Source: Micromonospora saelicesensis
Lineage (GTDB): Bacteria; Actinomycetota; Actinomycetes; Mycobacteriales; Micromonosporaceae
Assembly (NCBI RefSeq): GCF_900091575.1
Contig: NZ_FMCR01000001.1
Coordinates: 930,001-994,000 of the forward strand
DNA: 64,000 nucleotides
Direction of reading: 5' to 3'
Shown: positions 8,415-16,420 of the stretch, in pieces
Numbering within the stretch: the stretch's first letter is position 1
How the letters are laid out: every line of letters starts with the position of its first letter
Notes under the pieces: generated by a model
The model's input: only the letters and a program-made list of their open reading frames with translations
Database searches by the model: none
Told to the model about the DNA's origin: nothing
Translations under genes and position numbers: made by a program

Positions 8415-9061
8415 CCGGTCTGCTGGTGGTGACGGCGGTCCCAGCCGAGGCGGACGCGGTCCGCGCCGGGCTGACCGACCCCACCGTGACCGTCACCCCG
8501 ATCGGTGTGGGTCCGGCCGTCGCCGGTGCCGCCACCGCCCGGCTGCTGGCGCTGGCCGAGGCCGCCGGCCGCCCGTACCGTGCGGTCGTCAGCGCCGGCG
8601 TGGCCGGCGGCTTCACCGGGCGGGCCGAGGTCGGCGACACGGTCCTCGGCACCGCCAGTATCGCCGCCGACCTGGGCGCAGAGTCGCCCGACGGCTTCAT
8701 CCCGGTCGACGAGCTGGGCATGCCGTCCGCGCTGCTCGGCGCGGGCAGCAGGGTGCCGGCGGACCCGGGCCTGCTGGCGGCACTGCGAGCCGCCCTCCCG
8801 ACGGCCACGGCCGGCCCGGTGCTCACGGTCAGCACCGTCACCGGCACCACGGCCAGCACTGACGAGCTGCGCCGGAGGCATCCGGAAGCGGTCGCCGAAG
8901 CCATGGAGGGGTACGGCGTGGCGGTCGCCGCGGCGCAGGCCGGGGTGCCCTTCGCCGAACTGCGCACCATCTCCAACCCGATCGGGCCCCGCGACCGGGA
9001 CGCCTGGCGGCTGCGCGAAGCCCTGGCCGCCCTGACCGCAGCAGCCCCGGCGCTGCGCTGA
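8411..9061 (+). CDS. mqnB: futalosine hydrolase
   Basis: 216 residues of the nucleoside phosphorylase/MTA nucleosidase fold. MqnB cleaves hypoxanthine from futalosine in the alternative menaquinone pathway. Visible blocks are LLVVTAVPAEADAV at the N terminus, SAGVAGGF about residue 60, and EAMEGYGVAVAAAQAGVPF about residues 163-181, the region with the catalytic/binding Glu in this fold. GTG start, 4-bp overlap with the MFS gene. mqnD lies 1.5 kb downstream in the same direction. The stop codon sits in a 16-bp tandem repeat (9046-9098). Confidence 0.88.
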   Translation: MTGLLVVTAVPAEADAVRAGLTDPTVTVTPIGVGPAVAGAATARLLALAEAAGRPYRAVVSAGVAGGFTGRAEVGDTVLGTASIAADLGAESPDGFIPVDELGMPSALLGAGSRVPADPGLLAALRAALPTATAGPVLTVSTVTGTTASTDELRRRHPEAVAEAMEGYGVAVAAAQAGVPFAELRTISNPIGPRDRDAWRLREALAALTAAAPALR

Positions 9062-9098
9062 CCCGGCACTGCGCTGGCCCGGCACTGCGCTGGCCCGG
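9046..9098. repeat. 16-bp tandem repeat across the mqnB stop codon
   Basis: Three near-identical 16-bp units (CCCGGCACTGCGCTGG type) at 9046-9061, 9062-9077 and 9078-9093 plus a partial copy. The first unit encodes the last MqnB residues and stop; the others fill the space to the convergent XRE-GNAT gene. It looks like local duplication of the gene's 3' end. Confidence 0.75.
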
Positions 9099-9105
9099 AC
9101 GATGT

Positions 9106-9975
9106 TCAGGAAAACCAGCGCTTGCCCGGGTGGCCCAGGCGCAGTGCGGCTGGGCGGGGTGCCTCGATCTCGAAGCTGCACGCCAGCAGCAGGTCGGTGC
9201 CGGATCCCTCGGCGATAGCGACCGCGTCGTCGATACCCTCCTCGCGCATCGCGGTCACCAGCGCGGTGACCAGCCGACGCCCGAGCCCCAACCGCCGGTA
9301 CCGGGCGTCGACAAGCACGCCGTCGAGCACCATCTCCCGCTCCGGCATGCCCGGATGCCACTCCCCGAACTCCAGGAACGGGCTCCGCTCATGGGCCCGC
9401 AGCTCACCGACAAGCGTGCCGTCGGGAAGCTCGGCGACGTATCGCCAGCAGGTGACCGGCAGGTCGCTACTGATCACCCGGCGCACCCGCGCGGTCCGCC
9501 GGACCTCGTCAGCCCACCGCCGGTTGTCGCGATAGCGCCGGTTCAGCTCGTACGCGGCCGGTGGCAGCGGGAGCGGATACCGCTCGGGCGGCAACCGGTA
9601 CCACTCCGCCCACCAGGCACCGGGCCAGTCCCGAGGCTCGTGGACCGGCCAGACGTCCAGGTGAGCCGGGTATCGGCGGCCCGCCTCGTCCCGCATGTCG
9701 TCATGCGGGACCGGCGTGGGCTCGGCGAGGCCGGAGATGGATGGCGGGACGCCAACGGCCAACGTCCCACCCGCCGCCTGGACGAGGCGTTCCACTGTCC
9801 GGAATCGGGGATCGGCCGACCGCCCCGACTCGATCCGGGCCAGCGTCGGCTGCGGCACCCCGGATTTCTCGGCCAACTGCCGCTGACTCAGATCGGCCCG
9901 CCGACGCAACGCGCGGAGCGCCTGCCCGAGATCGGCTCCGCCGGCCTCGTCGGTGTGGTCACTCACCTCGGTCAC
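9106..9975 (-). CDS. XRE helix-turn-helix/GNAT acetyltransferase fusion
   Basis: 289 residues from the GTG at 9975; a second GTG at 9966 is possible and neither has a clear ribosome site. Residues about 12-70 are an XRE/Cro HTH (ALRALRRRADLSQRQLAEKSG, then PQPTLARIESGRSADPRF). The C-terminal ~110 residues form a GNAT domain with the acetyl-CoA loop YRRLGLGRRLVTALV. The middle may sense a ligand. This architecture suggests a regulator that acetylates or binds acetyl-CoA. Two DnaA boxes lie 51-71 bp upstream of the start. Upstream codons out to 10116 are open but look non-coding. Confidence 0.75.
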   Translation of the reverse strand: MTEVSDHTDEAGGADLGQALRALRRRADLSQRQLAEKSGVPQPTLARIESGRSADPRFRTVERLVQAAGGTLAVGVPPSISGLAEPTPVPHDDMRDEAGRRYPAHLDVWPVHEPRDWPGAWWAEWYRLPPERYPLPLPPAAYELNRRYRDNRRWADEVRRTARVRRVISSDLPVTCWRYVAELPDGTLVGELRAHERSPFLEFGEWHPGMPEREMVLDGVLVDARYRRLGLGRRLVTALVTAMREEGIDDAVAIAEGSGTDLLLACSFEIEAPRPAALRLGHPGKRWFS

Positions 9976-10025
9976 AGGCCGATGTTCCCGGCTGGTCAGC
10001 GAGCTATCAACACCCTGCACCGAGC

Positions 10026-10046
10026 TGTGGATAACGCTGTGGACAA
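10026..10046 (-). promoter_or_regulatory. pair of DnaA boxes
   Basis: Read on the minus strand, 10026-10034 is TTATCCACA and 10038-10046 is TTGTCCACA: the classical DnaA box and the high-GC actinobacterial version, in the same orientation 12 bp apart. They lie just upstream of the XRE-GNAT start and at the edge of a repeat island. The role is not known; a DnaA-responsive promoter or a DnaA titration site is possible. Confidence 0.6.
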
Positions 10047-10080
10047 CCCCGCCCACCGGTGGATGACCTAACTCCCGCGA

Positions 10081-10111
10081 CCCCCTTTGGAGCTGACTCG
10101 TTTGCGGCATC
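10081..10111 (+). repeat. dispersed repeat, copy 1 (variant)
   Basis: CCCTTTGGAGCTGA at 10083-10096 is a perfect inverted match to 10353-10366. The following bases to 10111 (CTCGTTTGCGGCATC) diverge from the other two copies. The two copies flank the CTGGGT microsatellite head-to-head. Confidence 0.65.
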
Positions 10112-10160
10112 ACCACCCTCTCGGGCCCCCGGGCAAGATCCCCCGGCCCCGGCCCCGGCC

Positions 10161-10262
10161 CTGGGTCTGGGTCTGGGTCTGGGTCTGGGTCTGGGTCTGG
10201 GTCTGGGTCTGGGTCTGGGTGCCCCTGGGTCTGGGTCTGGGTGCCCCTGGGTCTGGGCCTGG
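10161..10262. repeat. CTGGGT hexanucleotide microsatellite
   Basis: Ten uninterrupted CTGGGT units fill 10161-10220, followed by GCCC-interrupted units and CTGGGC variants to about 10262. All frames stay open across it, which creates artificial Gly-Leu or Trp-Val open frames; no gene is supported here. Perfect short repeats such as this are prone to copy-number change. Confidence 0.9.
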
Positions 10263-10337
10263 GCCTTTGCCGGGGTTCCTAGTCTGCGAGCTCGCACCGT
10301 TGGCCCGAGCTCCGGACCACGGTCACCGACTCCGGGC

Positions 10338-10370
10338 GATTCGTTTACGACATCAGCTCCAAAGGGAGAC
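10338..10370 (-). repeat. dispersed repeat, copy 2
   Basis: Read on the minus strand it gives CTTTGGAGCTGATGTCGTAA followed by ACGAATCGCCCG, which matches copy 3 at 18262-18297 in 26 of 28 core positions. The first 14 bp are the exact inverted partner of copy 1 at 10083-10096. Confidence 0.7.
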
Positions 10371-10469
10371 TGGGGTGGGTGCCCGACCCTGCTGGGCCGG
10401 TCGATTCCACGCGTTGTTCCACCCGGCGGCGTCCGCCGCAGTTCGCGCCGCCGCCACGCTCCGACGCAG

Positions 10470-10542
10470 ACCACAGCTGCAGATCACAGCCTGCAGATCA
10501 CAGCCCCGGATCACAGCTGCGCATCACGGTTCCGGATCACAG
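10470..10542. repeat. iteron-like direct repeats upstream of mqnD
   Basis: Six copies of A[TC]CAC[AG]G begin at 10470, 10483, 10497, 10510, 10523 and 10536, a 13-14 bp spacing in one orientation. They end 38 bp before the TACGGT box of mqnD. Regular spacing of this kind may mark a regulator array or simple tandem duplication. Confidence 0.65.
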
Positions 10543-10591
10543 TCGTGGGGTGGGCGCGGGCCCGGGCTGAGGGCGGGGCTACGGTGAGGGT

Positions 10592-11440
10592 GTGGCGCTC
10601 TCCCTGGCGATCTCGCCCTGCCCCAACGACACGTTCGTCTTCCACGCCCTGGTGCACGGGCGGGTGCCCGGCGCGCCGCCGGTCGAGGTGACGTACGCCG
10701 ACGTGGACGTCACCAACACGGCGGCCGAGCGGGGCGCGTTCGACCTGGTGAAGGTGAGCTTCGCGGCGCTGCCCTGGCTGCTCGACGACTACCACCTGCT
10801 GCCCTGCGGCGGCGCCCTCGGTCGCGGTTGCGGTCCGCTGGTGCTCACCAGGGGCGACCGTGACGGCGGGCCGGACCGCACCGACCTGACCGGTGCCACG
10901 GTGGCGGTGCCGGGCGACCGGACGACCGCGTACCTGCTGTTCCGGCTCTGGTCGGCCGGGCGACCGCCGGCCCGGATCGAGGTGGTTCCGTTCCACGAGA
11001 TCATGCCGGGCGTGGCGGCTGGGCGCTACGACGCTGGGCTGGTCATCCACGAGGCACGGTTCACCTACCACCGGCACGGTCTGAGCGCCCTGGTCGACCT
11101 GGGCGAATGGTGGGAGGCCGACACCGGCCTGCCCATCCCCCTCGGCGCGATCCTGGCCCGACGCGGGGCGGTCGACCCGGAGGCCGCGGCCAGCTGGGTC
11201 CGCGAGTCGGTCCGGCAGGCCTGGGCGGACCCGGCGGCCAGCCGGGAGTACGTGCTGGCGCACGCCCAGGAGATGGAGCTCGACGTGGTCGACCGGCACA
11301 TCGGCCTCTACGTCAACGAGTTCACCGCGGACCTGGGCGAGGCCGGTTTCGCCGCGGTGGCGGCACTGCTCGACCGGGCCGCCACCGCCGGCCTGGTGCC
11401 TCAGACCTCCAGCTCGCGGGCCACCGCGTGGACCAGCTGA
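10592..11440 (+). CDS. mqnD: 1,4-dihydroxy-6-naphthoate synthase
   Basis: 282 residues of the MqnA/MqnD periplasmic-binding-protein-like fold. MqnD converts cyclic dehypoxanthinylfutalosine to 1,4-dihydroxy-6-naphthoate in the futalosine menaquinone route. The N-terminal SLAISPCPNDTFVFHALVHG is a diagnostic block; DLVKVSFAALPWLLDDYHLL and GLPIPLGAILARR also fit the family. The GTG start has TACGGT (10580-10585) 6 bp upstream, so the transcript is probably leaderless. The 3' end overlaps the convergent cold-shock gene by 40 bp. Six direct repeats lie just upstream. Confidence 0.9.
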   Translation: MALSLAISPCPNDTFVFHALVHGRVPGAPPVEVTYADVDVTNTAAERGAFDLVKVSFAALPWLLDDYHLLPCGGALGRGCGPLVLTRGDRDGGPDRTDLTGATVAVPGDRTTAYLLFRLWSAGRPPARIEVVPFHEIMPGVAAGRYDAGLVIHEARFTYHRHGLSALVDLGEWWEADTGLPIPLGAILARRGAVDPEAAASWVRESVRQAWADPAASREYVLAHAQEMELDVVDRHIGLYVNEFTADLGEAGFAAVAALLDRAATAGLVPQTSSSRATAWTS

Positions 11441-11787
11441 GCGATCTTCTGCGCGGCTTTCTTGTCCGGGTACCGACCCCGGCGCAGGTCCGGCTGGACC
11501 TTCGCCTCCAGCACCTTGATCATGTCTTCGACCAGGCCGTGCAGCTCCTCGGCCGGCCGACGGCGCAGCTCTGCCATCGACGGCGGCGCGTCCAGCAGCT
11601 TGACCCCCATGGCCTGCGAGCCCCGACGGCTGTCCACCACGCTGAAGTCGACCCGCTGGCCACCCTTGAGGTCGGTGACACCCGCCGGCAGCGCCCCCTT
11701 GGGCAGGAACACGTCGCCGCCCTCGTCACTCGTGACGAAGCCGTATCCCTTGGCCGTGTCGTACCACTTCACTCGACCCGTAGGCAC
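11401..11787 (-). CDS. cold-shock domain protein with C-terminal extension
   Basis: 128 residues. Residues 1-66 form a cold-shock domain (GRVKWYDTAKGYGFVTSDEG with RNP-1-like KGYGFV, then DVFLPKGAL). This OB-fold binds single-stranded RNA or DNA. The remaining 60 residues are helical and basic, longer than classical CspA (~67 residues), as in a known actinobacterial two-part cold-shock family. It overlaps the 3' end of mqnD by 40 bp on the opposite strand, so the two transcripts are antisense there. It begins about 27 bp from the HAD gene stop. Confidence 0.85.
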   Translation of the reverse strand: MPTGRVKWYDTAKGYGFVTSDEGGDVFLPKGALPAGVTDLKGGQRVDFSVVDSRRGSQAMGVKLLDAPPSMAELRRRPAEELHGLVEDMIKVLEAKVQPDLRRGRYPDKKAAQKIAQLVHAVARELEV

Positions 11788-11814
11788 CTGAAAACCCCTG
11801 CTTCACTTGAGCCG

Positions 11815-12438
11815 CTACTGCTCCAAGGCTAGCTGGATCATCCCGTCGAGCGCCGCTGGGAATTCAGTGAGCTCGTCCAGCACCACTTCCGCGCCAGCCG
11901 CGCGCAGCTCGTCGGAGGAGCAGGGGCCGGTTGCCACACCGATGCCGGGCACCCCGGCCGCTGCCGCCGCCACCATGTCCGCGACATGGTCACCGACGTA
12001 GTGGGTCGCGCCGTGCTCCCGCAGAGCGGTCGCCTTCTGCTCGGCGAACAGGTCGCCGGCCAACTCGTCGACAGTGAGACCGAGGTGGTCCAGGTGCAAC
12101 CGGGCCAGCCGGCCGATCTTGGACGTGACGACCAGCACCCGGCCACCCCGCGCACGGATCGCGTCGATGGCCTCCCGCGCGCCGGGCAGCAGGAGCGTCG
12201 GGGTGATCGCGTACGCCGGGTAGAGCTCGCGATACACCCGCACGGCCGACTCGACCTGCTCCGGCGGGAACCAGTGCGCGATCTCGGTACGCAGCGGCGG
12301 CCCGAGCCGGGACACCGCCAGTTCGGCGTCGACCGGCACACCGGTCCTCGCGGTCAGCGCCCGGTACGCCGCGGCGATGCCGGGGCGGGAGTCCACCAGG
12401 GTCATGTCGAGGTCGAATCCGACGGTCAGTGCGGGCAT
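11815..12438 (-). CDS. HAD-superfamily phosphatase (phosphoglycolate phosphatase-like)
   Basis: 207 residues from the ATG at 12438. The nucleophile motif FDLDMTLVDS is at residues 8-17, VVTSKIG is motif II, the lysine region is about residue 140 (EQKATAL), and YVGDHVADMVAA is the acidic motif. A small helical cap follows motif I, so it is a subfamily I phosphatase; the substrate is unknown. TACGTT (12446-12451) lies 7 bp before the start, indicating a leaderless transcript. It is divergent from the helicase-associated gene; the start codons are about 84 bp apart. Confidence 0.82.
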   Translation of the reverse strand: MPALTVGFDLDMTLVDSRPGIAAAYRALTARTGVPVDAELAVSRLGPPLRTEIAHWFPPEQVESAVRVYRELYPAYAITPTLLLPGAREAIDAIRARGGRVLVVTSKIGRLARLHLDHLGLTVDELAGDLFAEQKATALREHGATHYVGDHVADMVAAAAAGVPGIGVATGPCSSDELRAAGAEVVLDELTEFPAALDGMIQLALEQ

Positions 12439-12521
12439 GTCGAGAAACGTACCGGCTACTCCCAGTCGACCGGACGTCCGAGGGGCGGGGAAGCCCGGTG
12501 CCGGGCTAGCGTGGAAAGACG

Positions 12522-15005
12522 ATGACCACCTCACTCGCCGACCACCTGCGGTCGCTGCCCGACGAGTCACTGGCCGCGCTCCTCCAGCTGCGGCCCGACC
12601 TCGTCGTGCCCGTGCCAGCCGACGTCTCCGCCCTGGCCATCCGGGCCCAGTCCCGGGTCTCGGTGGCCCGCGCGCTGGACGGTCTGGACCAGTTCACCCT
12701 CCAGATCCTCGACGCCGCCCGTCTCACCCGGAATCCGGACGACGGCACCACGGCCACCGACACCGTGCTCGCGATGGCGACCGCCGGGCCGCAACCGCCG
12801 GCTCCGACGGCCGTCCGGGCCGCCGTGGGCCGACTGCGTGCGCTCTTCCTGCTGTACGGCCCGGAGCACGCGCTCCAGGTGCTGCCCGCCGTCGACGAGG
12901 TCTCCCCGTACCCCGCTGGGCTCGGCCGACCGGCCGCGGAGCTGGACCCGCGCACGGCGGCGCTCTGCGCGGACCCGGCGAAGCTCCGACGGACGGTGCT
13001 CGCCGCCCCACCCTCGGCCCGGGCGATCCTGGACCGGTTGGCGGCCGGCCCGCCGGTGGGCAGCGTGCCGCCGGGGGCGTTGCAGGCGCCGCCGCTCGGC
13101 GCGGCGGACCCGGTCCTCTCCGACCCGACCAACGGTGGCGCACCGACCGGCTCCCCGGTGCGGTGGCTCGTCGACAACCGACTGCTGGTCCCGGTGACGA
13201 CCGGCTCGTCCACGGCCAGCGGAACGGTGGAGTTGCCCCGCGAGGTCGGCCTGTTGCTGCGCCGCGACACCGGCCCGCTCGGGCCGCTGCGTACCAGCCC
13301 ACCGCCGGTGGCCGCCGCGCCGCGCGAGCCGAAGGCGGTCGACTCGGCCGGGGCCGGGCAGACCATGGAGGTGGTCCGACACACCGAAGGGCTGCTGGAG
13401 CAGCTCGCCGACGAGCCCGCGCCGGTGCTGCGTTCGGGTGGCATCGGTGTACGGGACCTGCGCCGGTTGGCGCGTACCGCCGGGCTGGACGAACCGACCA
13501 CCGCGCTGCTGCTGGAGGTGGCGTACGCGGCGGGGCTCCTCGGTGAGCTGGAGATGCCCGGCACGACCACCGGTCGGTACGGGGCGGATCAGCAGGTGCT
13601 GCCGACCGGCGGGTACGAGGTGTGGCGGGCCGCCTCGCTGGCCCAACGATGGGAGCAGCTCGCCCGAGCGTGGCTGACCATGACCCGGCAGGTGGGGCTG
13701 GTGGGCCGCCGTGACGACCGGGACCGGCCGATCACCGCGCTCTCCGCCGAGGCCGAGCGGGCCAGCGTGCCGGCCACCCGACGGGCGGTGCTCGGCGTAC
13801 TCGCCGATCTGGAGCCGGCGACGGCTCCCACCCCGGAGGAGGTGCAGGAGCTGCTGGACTGGCGGGCACCGCGTCGCAGCCGGGGCCGGGACGCCGCCCA
13901 CCGGGAGGTGCTGGCCGAGGCCGCACAGCTGGGCGTGACGGGGCTGGGGGCGCTCACCTCGTACAGTCGGCTGCTGCTGGGGGACCTGACGTCGACCGAC
14001 GAGCGGGGTGACGACCCGCTGGGCGTGCACGCCGACGTCGAGAGCGGCGACCCGTCCAGTGCCGCGCGGGCGCTGGACGCCCTGCTGCCCGCACCGGTCG
14101 ACCACTTCCTGGTGCAGGCCGACCTGACCGTGGTGGTGCCCGGCCCACCCGAGCCGGCGCTCGCCGTCGAGTTGGAGGCGATGACCGAGCTGGAGTCGGC
14201 CGGCGGGGCCAGCGTGCACCGGGTCACCACGGCGAGCGTGCGGCGGGCCCTGGATTCCGGCTACACGGCCGACGACCTGCATGACGTGTTCCGGCGCCGG
14301 TCGCGTACCCCGGTGCCGCAGGGGCTCACCTACCTGATCGACGACGTGGCCCGTAAGCACGGCGGGCTGCGGGTCGGCCTGGCCGGGGCGTACCTGCGCA
14401 GCGACGACGAGACGCTGATCAGCGAGGTGCTGGCCGACCGGCGGCTGGAGTCGTTGGCGCTGCGCCGGCTCGCGCCGACGGTGCTGTGTACGCAGTACCA
14501 GGTTGGTCGGCTGCTTGGTGCGCTGCGCGACGCGGGGTACGCCCCGGTGCAGGAGGACGGCACCGGCAGCACGGTGCTGGCCCGGCCACGAATCCGACGG
14601 GCCCCGCCCCGGGTGTCGGTGACCACCCGGACGATCGACCCGCTGGCCGCCCCGAAGCTGCCCATGCCCCGGCTGCTCGGCGTGGTGGAGCACATCCGGC
14701 GAGGCGACGCGGCGGCGCGGGCCGCCCGACGGGCGCCGGCGGTGGTGCGCGGCGGTGCGCCCGGGCTGGGCGGCGGCCCGGTGCCGGCGCACACCCACAG
14801 CGAGGCCCTGGCGGTGCTCCAGCAGGCGGTCCGGGACAAGGCGCTGGTCTGGGTGGGTTACGTCGACGCGCACGGGGCGACGGCGTCACGCCTGCTCAAG
14901 CCGGTCTCGATCGGTGCCGGCTACCTGCGGGCCGAGGACGAACGGACCGAGATGCTGCACACGTTCGCGCTGCACCGGATCACCGCGGCGGTGGTGGCGG
15001 ACTGA
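12522..15005 (+). CDS. helicase-associated protein with XPB-like and WYL-like domains
   Basis: 827 residues without a Walker A motif, so not itself a helicase. The opening LADHLRSLPDESLAALLQLRPDLV is typical of an actinobacterial helicase-associated family. Residues about 527-620 (HFLVQADLT through PVPQGLTYLIDDVARKHGG) align with the N terminus of the XPB helicase encoded at 16421, the Helicase_C_3-type domain. The last ~70 residues (ALVWVGYVDAHG, LLKPVSI, HTFALHRI) resemble a WYL sensor fold. It may be a partner or regulator of XPB. TAGCGT lies 9 bp upstream and GGAAAG directly before the ATG. Confidence 0.78.
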   Translation: MTTSLADHLRSLPDESLAALLQLRPDLVVPVPADVSALAIRAQSRVSVARALDGLDQFTLQILDAARLTRNPDDGTTATDTVLAMATAGPQPPAPTAVRAAVGRLRALFLLYGPEHALQVLPAVDEVSPYPAGLGRPAAELDPRTAALCADPAKLRRTVLAAPPSARAILDRLAAGPPVGSVPPGALQAPPLGAADPVLSDPTNGGAPTGSPVRWLVDNRLLVPVTTGSSTASGTVELPREVGLLLRRDTGPLGPLRTSPPPVAAAPREPKAVDSAGAGQTMEVVRHTEGLLEQLADEPAPVLRSGGIGVRDLRRLARTAGLDEPTTALLLEVAYAAGLLGELEMPGTTTGRYGADQQVLPTGGYEVWRAASLAQRWEQLARAWLTMTRQVGLVGRRDDRDRPITALSAEAERASVPATRRAVLGVLADLEPATAPTPEEVQELLDWRAPRRSRGRDAAHREVLAEAAQLGVTGLGALTSYSRLLLGDLTSTDERGDDPLGVHADVESGDPSSAARALDALLPAPVDHFLVQADLTVVVPGPPEPALAVELEAMTELESAGGASVHRVTTASVRRALDSGYTADDLHDVFRRRSRTPVPQGLTYLIDDVARKHGGLRVGLAGAYLRSDDETLISEVLADRRLESLALRRLAPTVLCTQYQVGRLLGALRDAGYAPVQEDGTGSTVLARPRIRRAPPRVSVTTRTIDPLAAPKLPMPRLLGVVEHIRRGDAAARAARRAPAVVRGGAPGLGGGPVPAHTHSEALAVLQQAVRDKALVWVGYVDAHGATASRLLKPVSIGAGYLRAEDERTEMLHTFALHRITAAVVAD

Positions 15006-15035
15006 CCGAAGGCGCCACCGCGCGGGCGCCGTCGG

Positions 15036-15272
15036 TCAGCGGCGGCTGCGGCGTACGGTGCCGACCACCGAGATGATCAGCAGCAGCGCGAAGCCGGCGC
15101 CGGCGGATTCTCCGACCGAATCGACGAAGCCCTGCTGGAGCACCAGCCAGCCGAAGAGGAACCACCCGAGGAGGAGGGTCGCCGCGACGGCGTACGCGAT
15201 CACCGTCGCTCGGGACACCTCGTCGGGTGGTGCGTGCTCGTGCTCCGCGATCACGTCACGGTCGACCGTCAT
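15036..15272 (-). CDS. small two-helix membrane protein
   Basis: 78 residues, unrecognised family. A charged N terminus (DRDVIAEHEHAPPDE) precedes two hydrophobic helices at about 22-45 and 53-71, ending in a basic RRSRR, so both ends probably face the cytoplasm. ATG at 15272, no strong ribosome site. It lies between two convergent or same-strand neighbours and has no visible partner. Function unknown. Confidence 0.55.
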   Translation of the reverse strand: MTVDRDVIAEHEHAPPDEVSRATVIAYAVAATLLLGWFLFGWLVLQQGFVDSVGESAGAGFALLLIISVVGTVRRSRR

Positions 15273-15369
15273 CCCCAGCCTCCCCGCCCGGTCCGGTCCT
15301 GGACTCCAAGGGTGACACTCGAAAGTCTGGTCGGACAGGGGGTTATCGCCGCGATTCGCTCCGTGTCAC

Positions 15370-16248
15370 TCAGGTGCCGGGGCGCCGGCCGATCAGCACC
15401 ACCCGGGTGCCGACCTTGCCGAGCTCCCACATCCGGACGGCGTCAGCGTGCAGCAGGTTGACGCACCCGTGCGAGCCGATCGACTTGTCGTGCAGGTAGG
15501 TGGTGGTCTCGTGGAAGCCCATCCCCTGGGTGAAGTGCTGCCAGTACGGCAGCCACACCTCGTACGGGTTGGACCACTCCTTGGGGTTGCGGTAGTTGAC
15601 GGCGTACGTGCCGGCCGGGGTGCGGTAGCCGGACATGCCGGTGCGGGTCACCGTCGGTGCCATGATCACCTTGCCGCCGCGGAGCGCCCAGACGGTCTGC
15701 CGGGTCAGGTCCACGCAGAACGTGGTGCCGGTGCCGGCCTTGCAGCGGGTCGTGTCGGTGGTGGCGAGGCGCTGGGCCACGTCGAGGGTGGTTGGTCCGG
15801 CGCGACCCTCGACGGGGCGAATGCCGTACCTCTTCTGGAACTTCTTGATCGCCGCGCAGTCGGCGGCAGACTGCCGACCGTCCACGGTCACCGCCCCGAA
15901 CCCGCCCAACCGGGCCAGGTGGGTCTCCACCGCTCGCTGGTGCTGCCCCTGGGGGCAGCCGGCGATGGTCGGCGTACCGGCGCCGGGGGTTTTCGTGGGT
16001 GCCGGCCGGGTCGGCTTCGGCGTGGGTTTCCGGGAGGGTTTCGGGGTGGGCGTGGCCGGGGTGGGCCGGCCGTGCTGGTCGGGCCCGGGTGTGTCGCCCG
16101 CCCCCGTTGCGTGTTCCGCCGCACCGGCTGGGGCGGCTCCCCCGCCACCACTCCCGCCGGACTGCGGATCGAACGCGCACGCTCCCGCGCCGACCAGCAC
16201 GACCACCACGAGGGCAACCAGCCGGGAAGTGTTCCGGACATGCTTCAT
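15370..16248 (-). CDS. L,D-transpeptidase (YkuD), exported
   Basis: 292 residues. The N terminus has a basic start, a hydrophobic core and GAGAC with Cys24, a weak lipobox, so it is exported and perhaps lipid-anchored. A Pro/Thr/Lys-rich linker (about 60-92) precedes a peptidoglycan-binding-like domain (about 95-165) and a YkuD domain whose active site is HDKSIGSHGCVN with His253, His260 and Cys262. Such enzymes make 3-3 peptidoglycan cross-links. GGGGAGGG before the ATG supports the start. It is divergent from the XPB helicase. Confidence 0.88.
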   Translation of the reverse strand: MKHVRNTSRLVALVVVVLVGAGACAFDPQSGGSGGGGAAPAGAAEHATGAGDTPGPDQHGRPTPATPTPKPSRKPTPKPTRPAPTKTPGAGTPTIAGCPQGQHQRAVETHLARLGGFGAVTVDGRQSAADCAAIKKFQKRYGIRPVEGRAGPTTLDVAQRLATTDTTRCKAGTGTTFCVDLTRQTVWALRGGKVIMAPTVTRTGMSGYRTPAGTYAVNYRNPKEWSNPYEVWLPYWQHFTQGMGFHETTTYLHDKSIGSHGCVNLLHADAVRMWELGKVGTRVVLIGRRPGT

Positions 16249-16420
16249 GGGCCCTCCCCAGACAGTCGTCCCTTTACTAGACGTTCGTGAGTGCCGTCAC
16301 GGTTGCGCCCGGTGAGCATCTTTCTTCCGCCGTCCCGCACCGTGCAACACTGGATGGTCGGCCAGCAGCGGGTATGCGACCCGTTTCGGCCGGTCGGCCA
16401 ACCGAGGAGAGGACGCTGGC

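Noticed and set aside
10161..10262. CRISPR array
   Set aside because: The units are 6 bp without spacers, and there are no cas genes.
10026..10591. chromosomal origin of replication (oriC)
   Set aside because: Only two DnaA boxes, no AT-rich unwinding region, no dnaA or dnaN near. A plasmid-type origin also lacks a replication gene.
10059..10691. Glycine/leucine- or Trp/Val-repeat protein genes across the microsatellite
   Set aside because: The open frames arise only because CTGGGT repeats keep all frames open; they differ from neighbouring codon bias and overlap the mqnD start.
12567..14873. 768-residue frame opposite the helicase-associated gene
   Set aside because: Antisense shadow; the plus-strand frame has the recognisable domains and a normal codon pattern.
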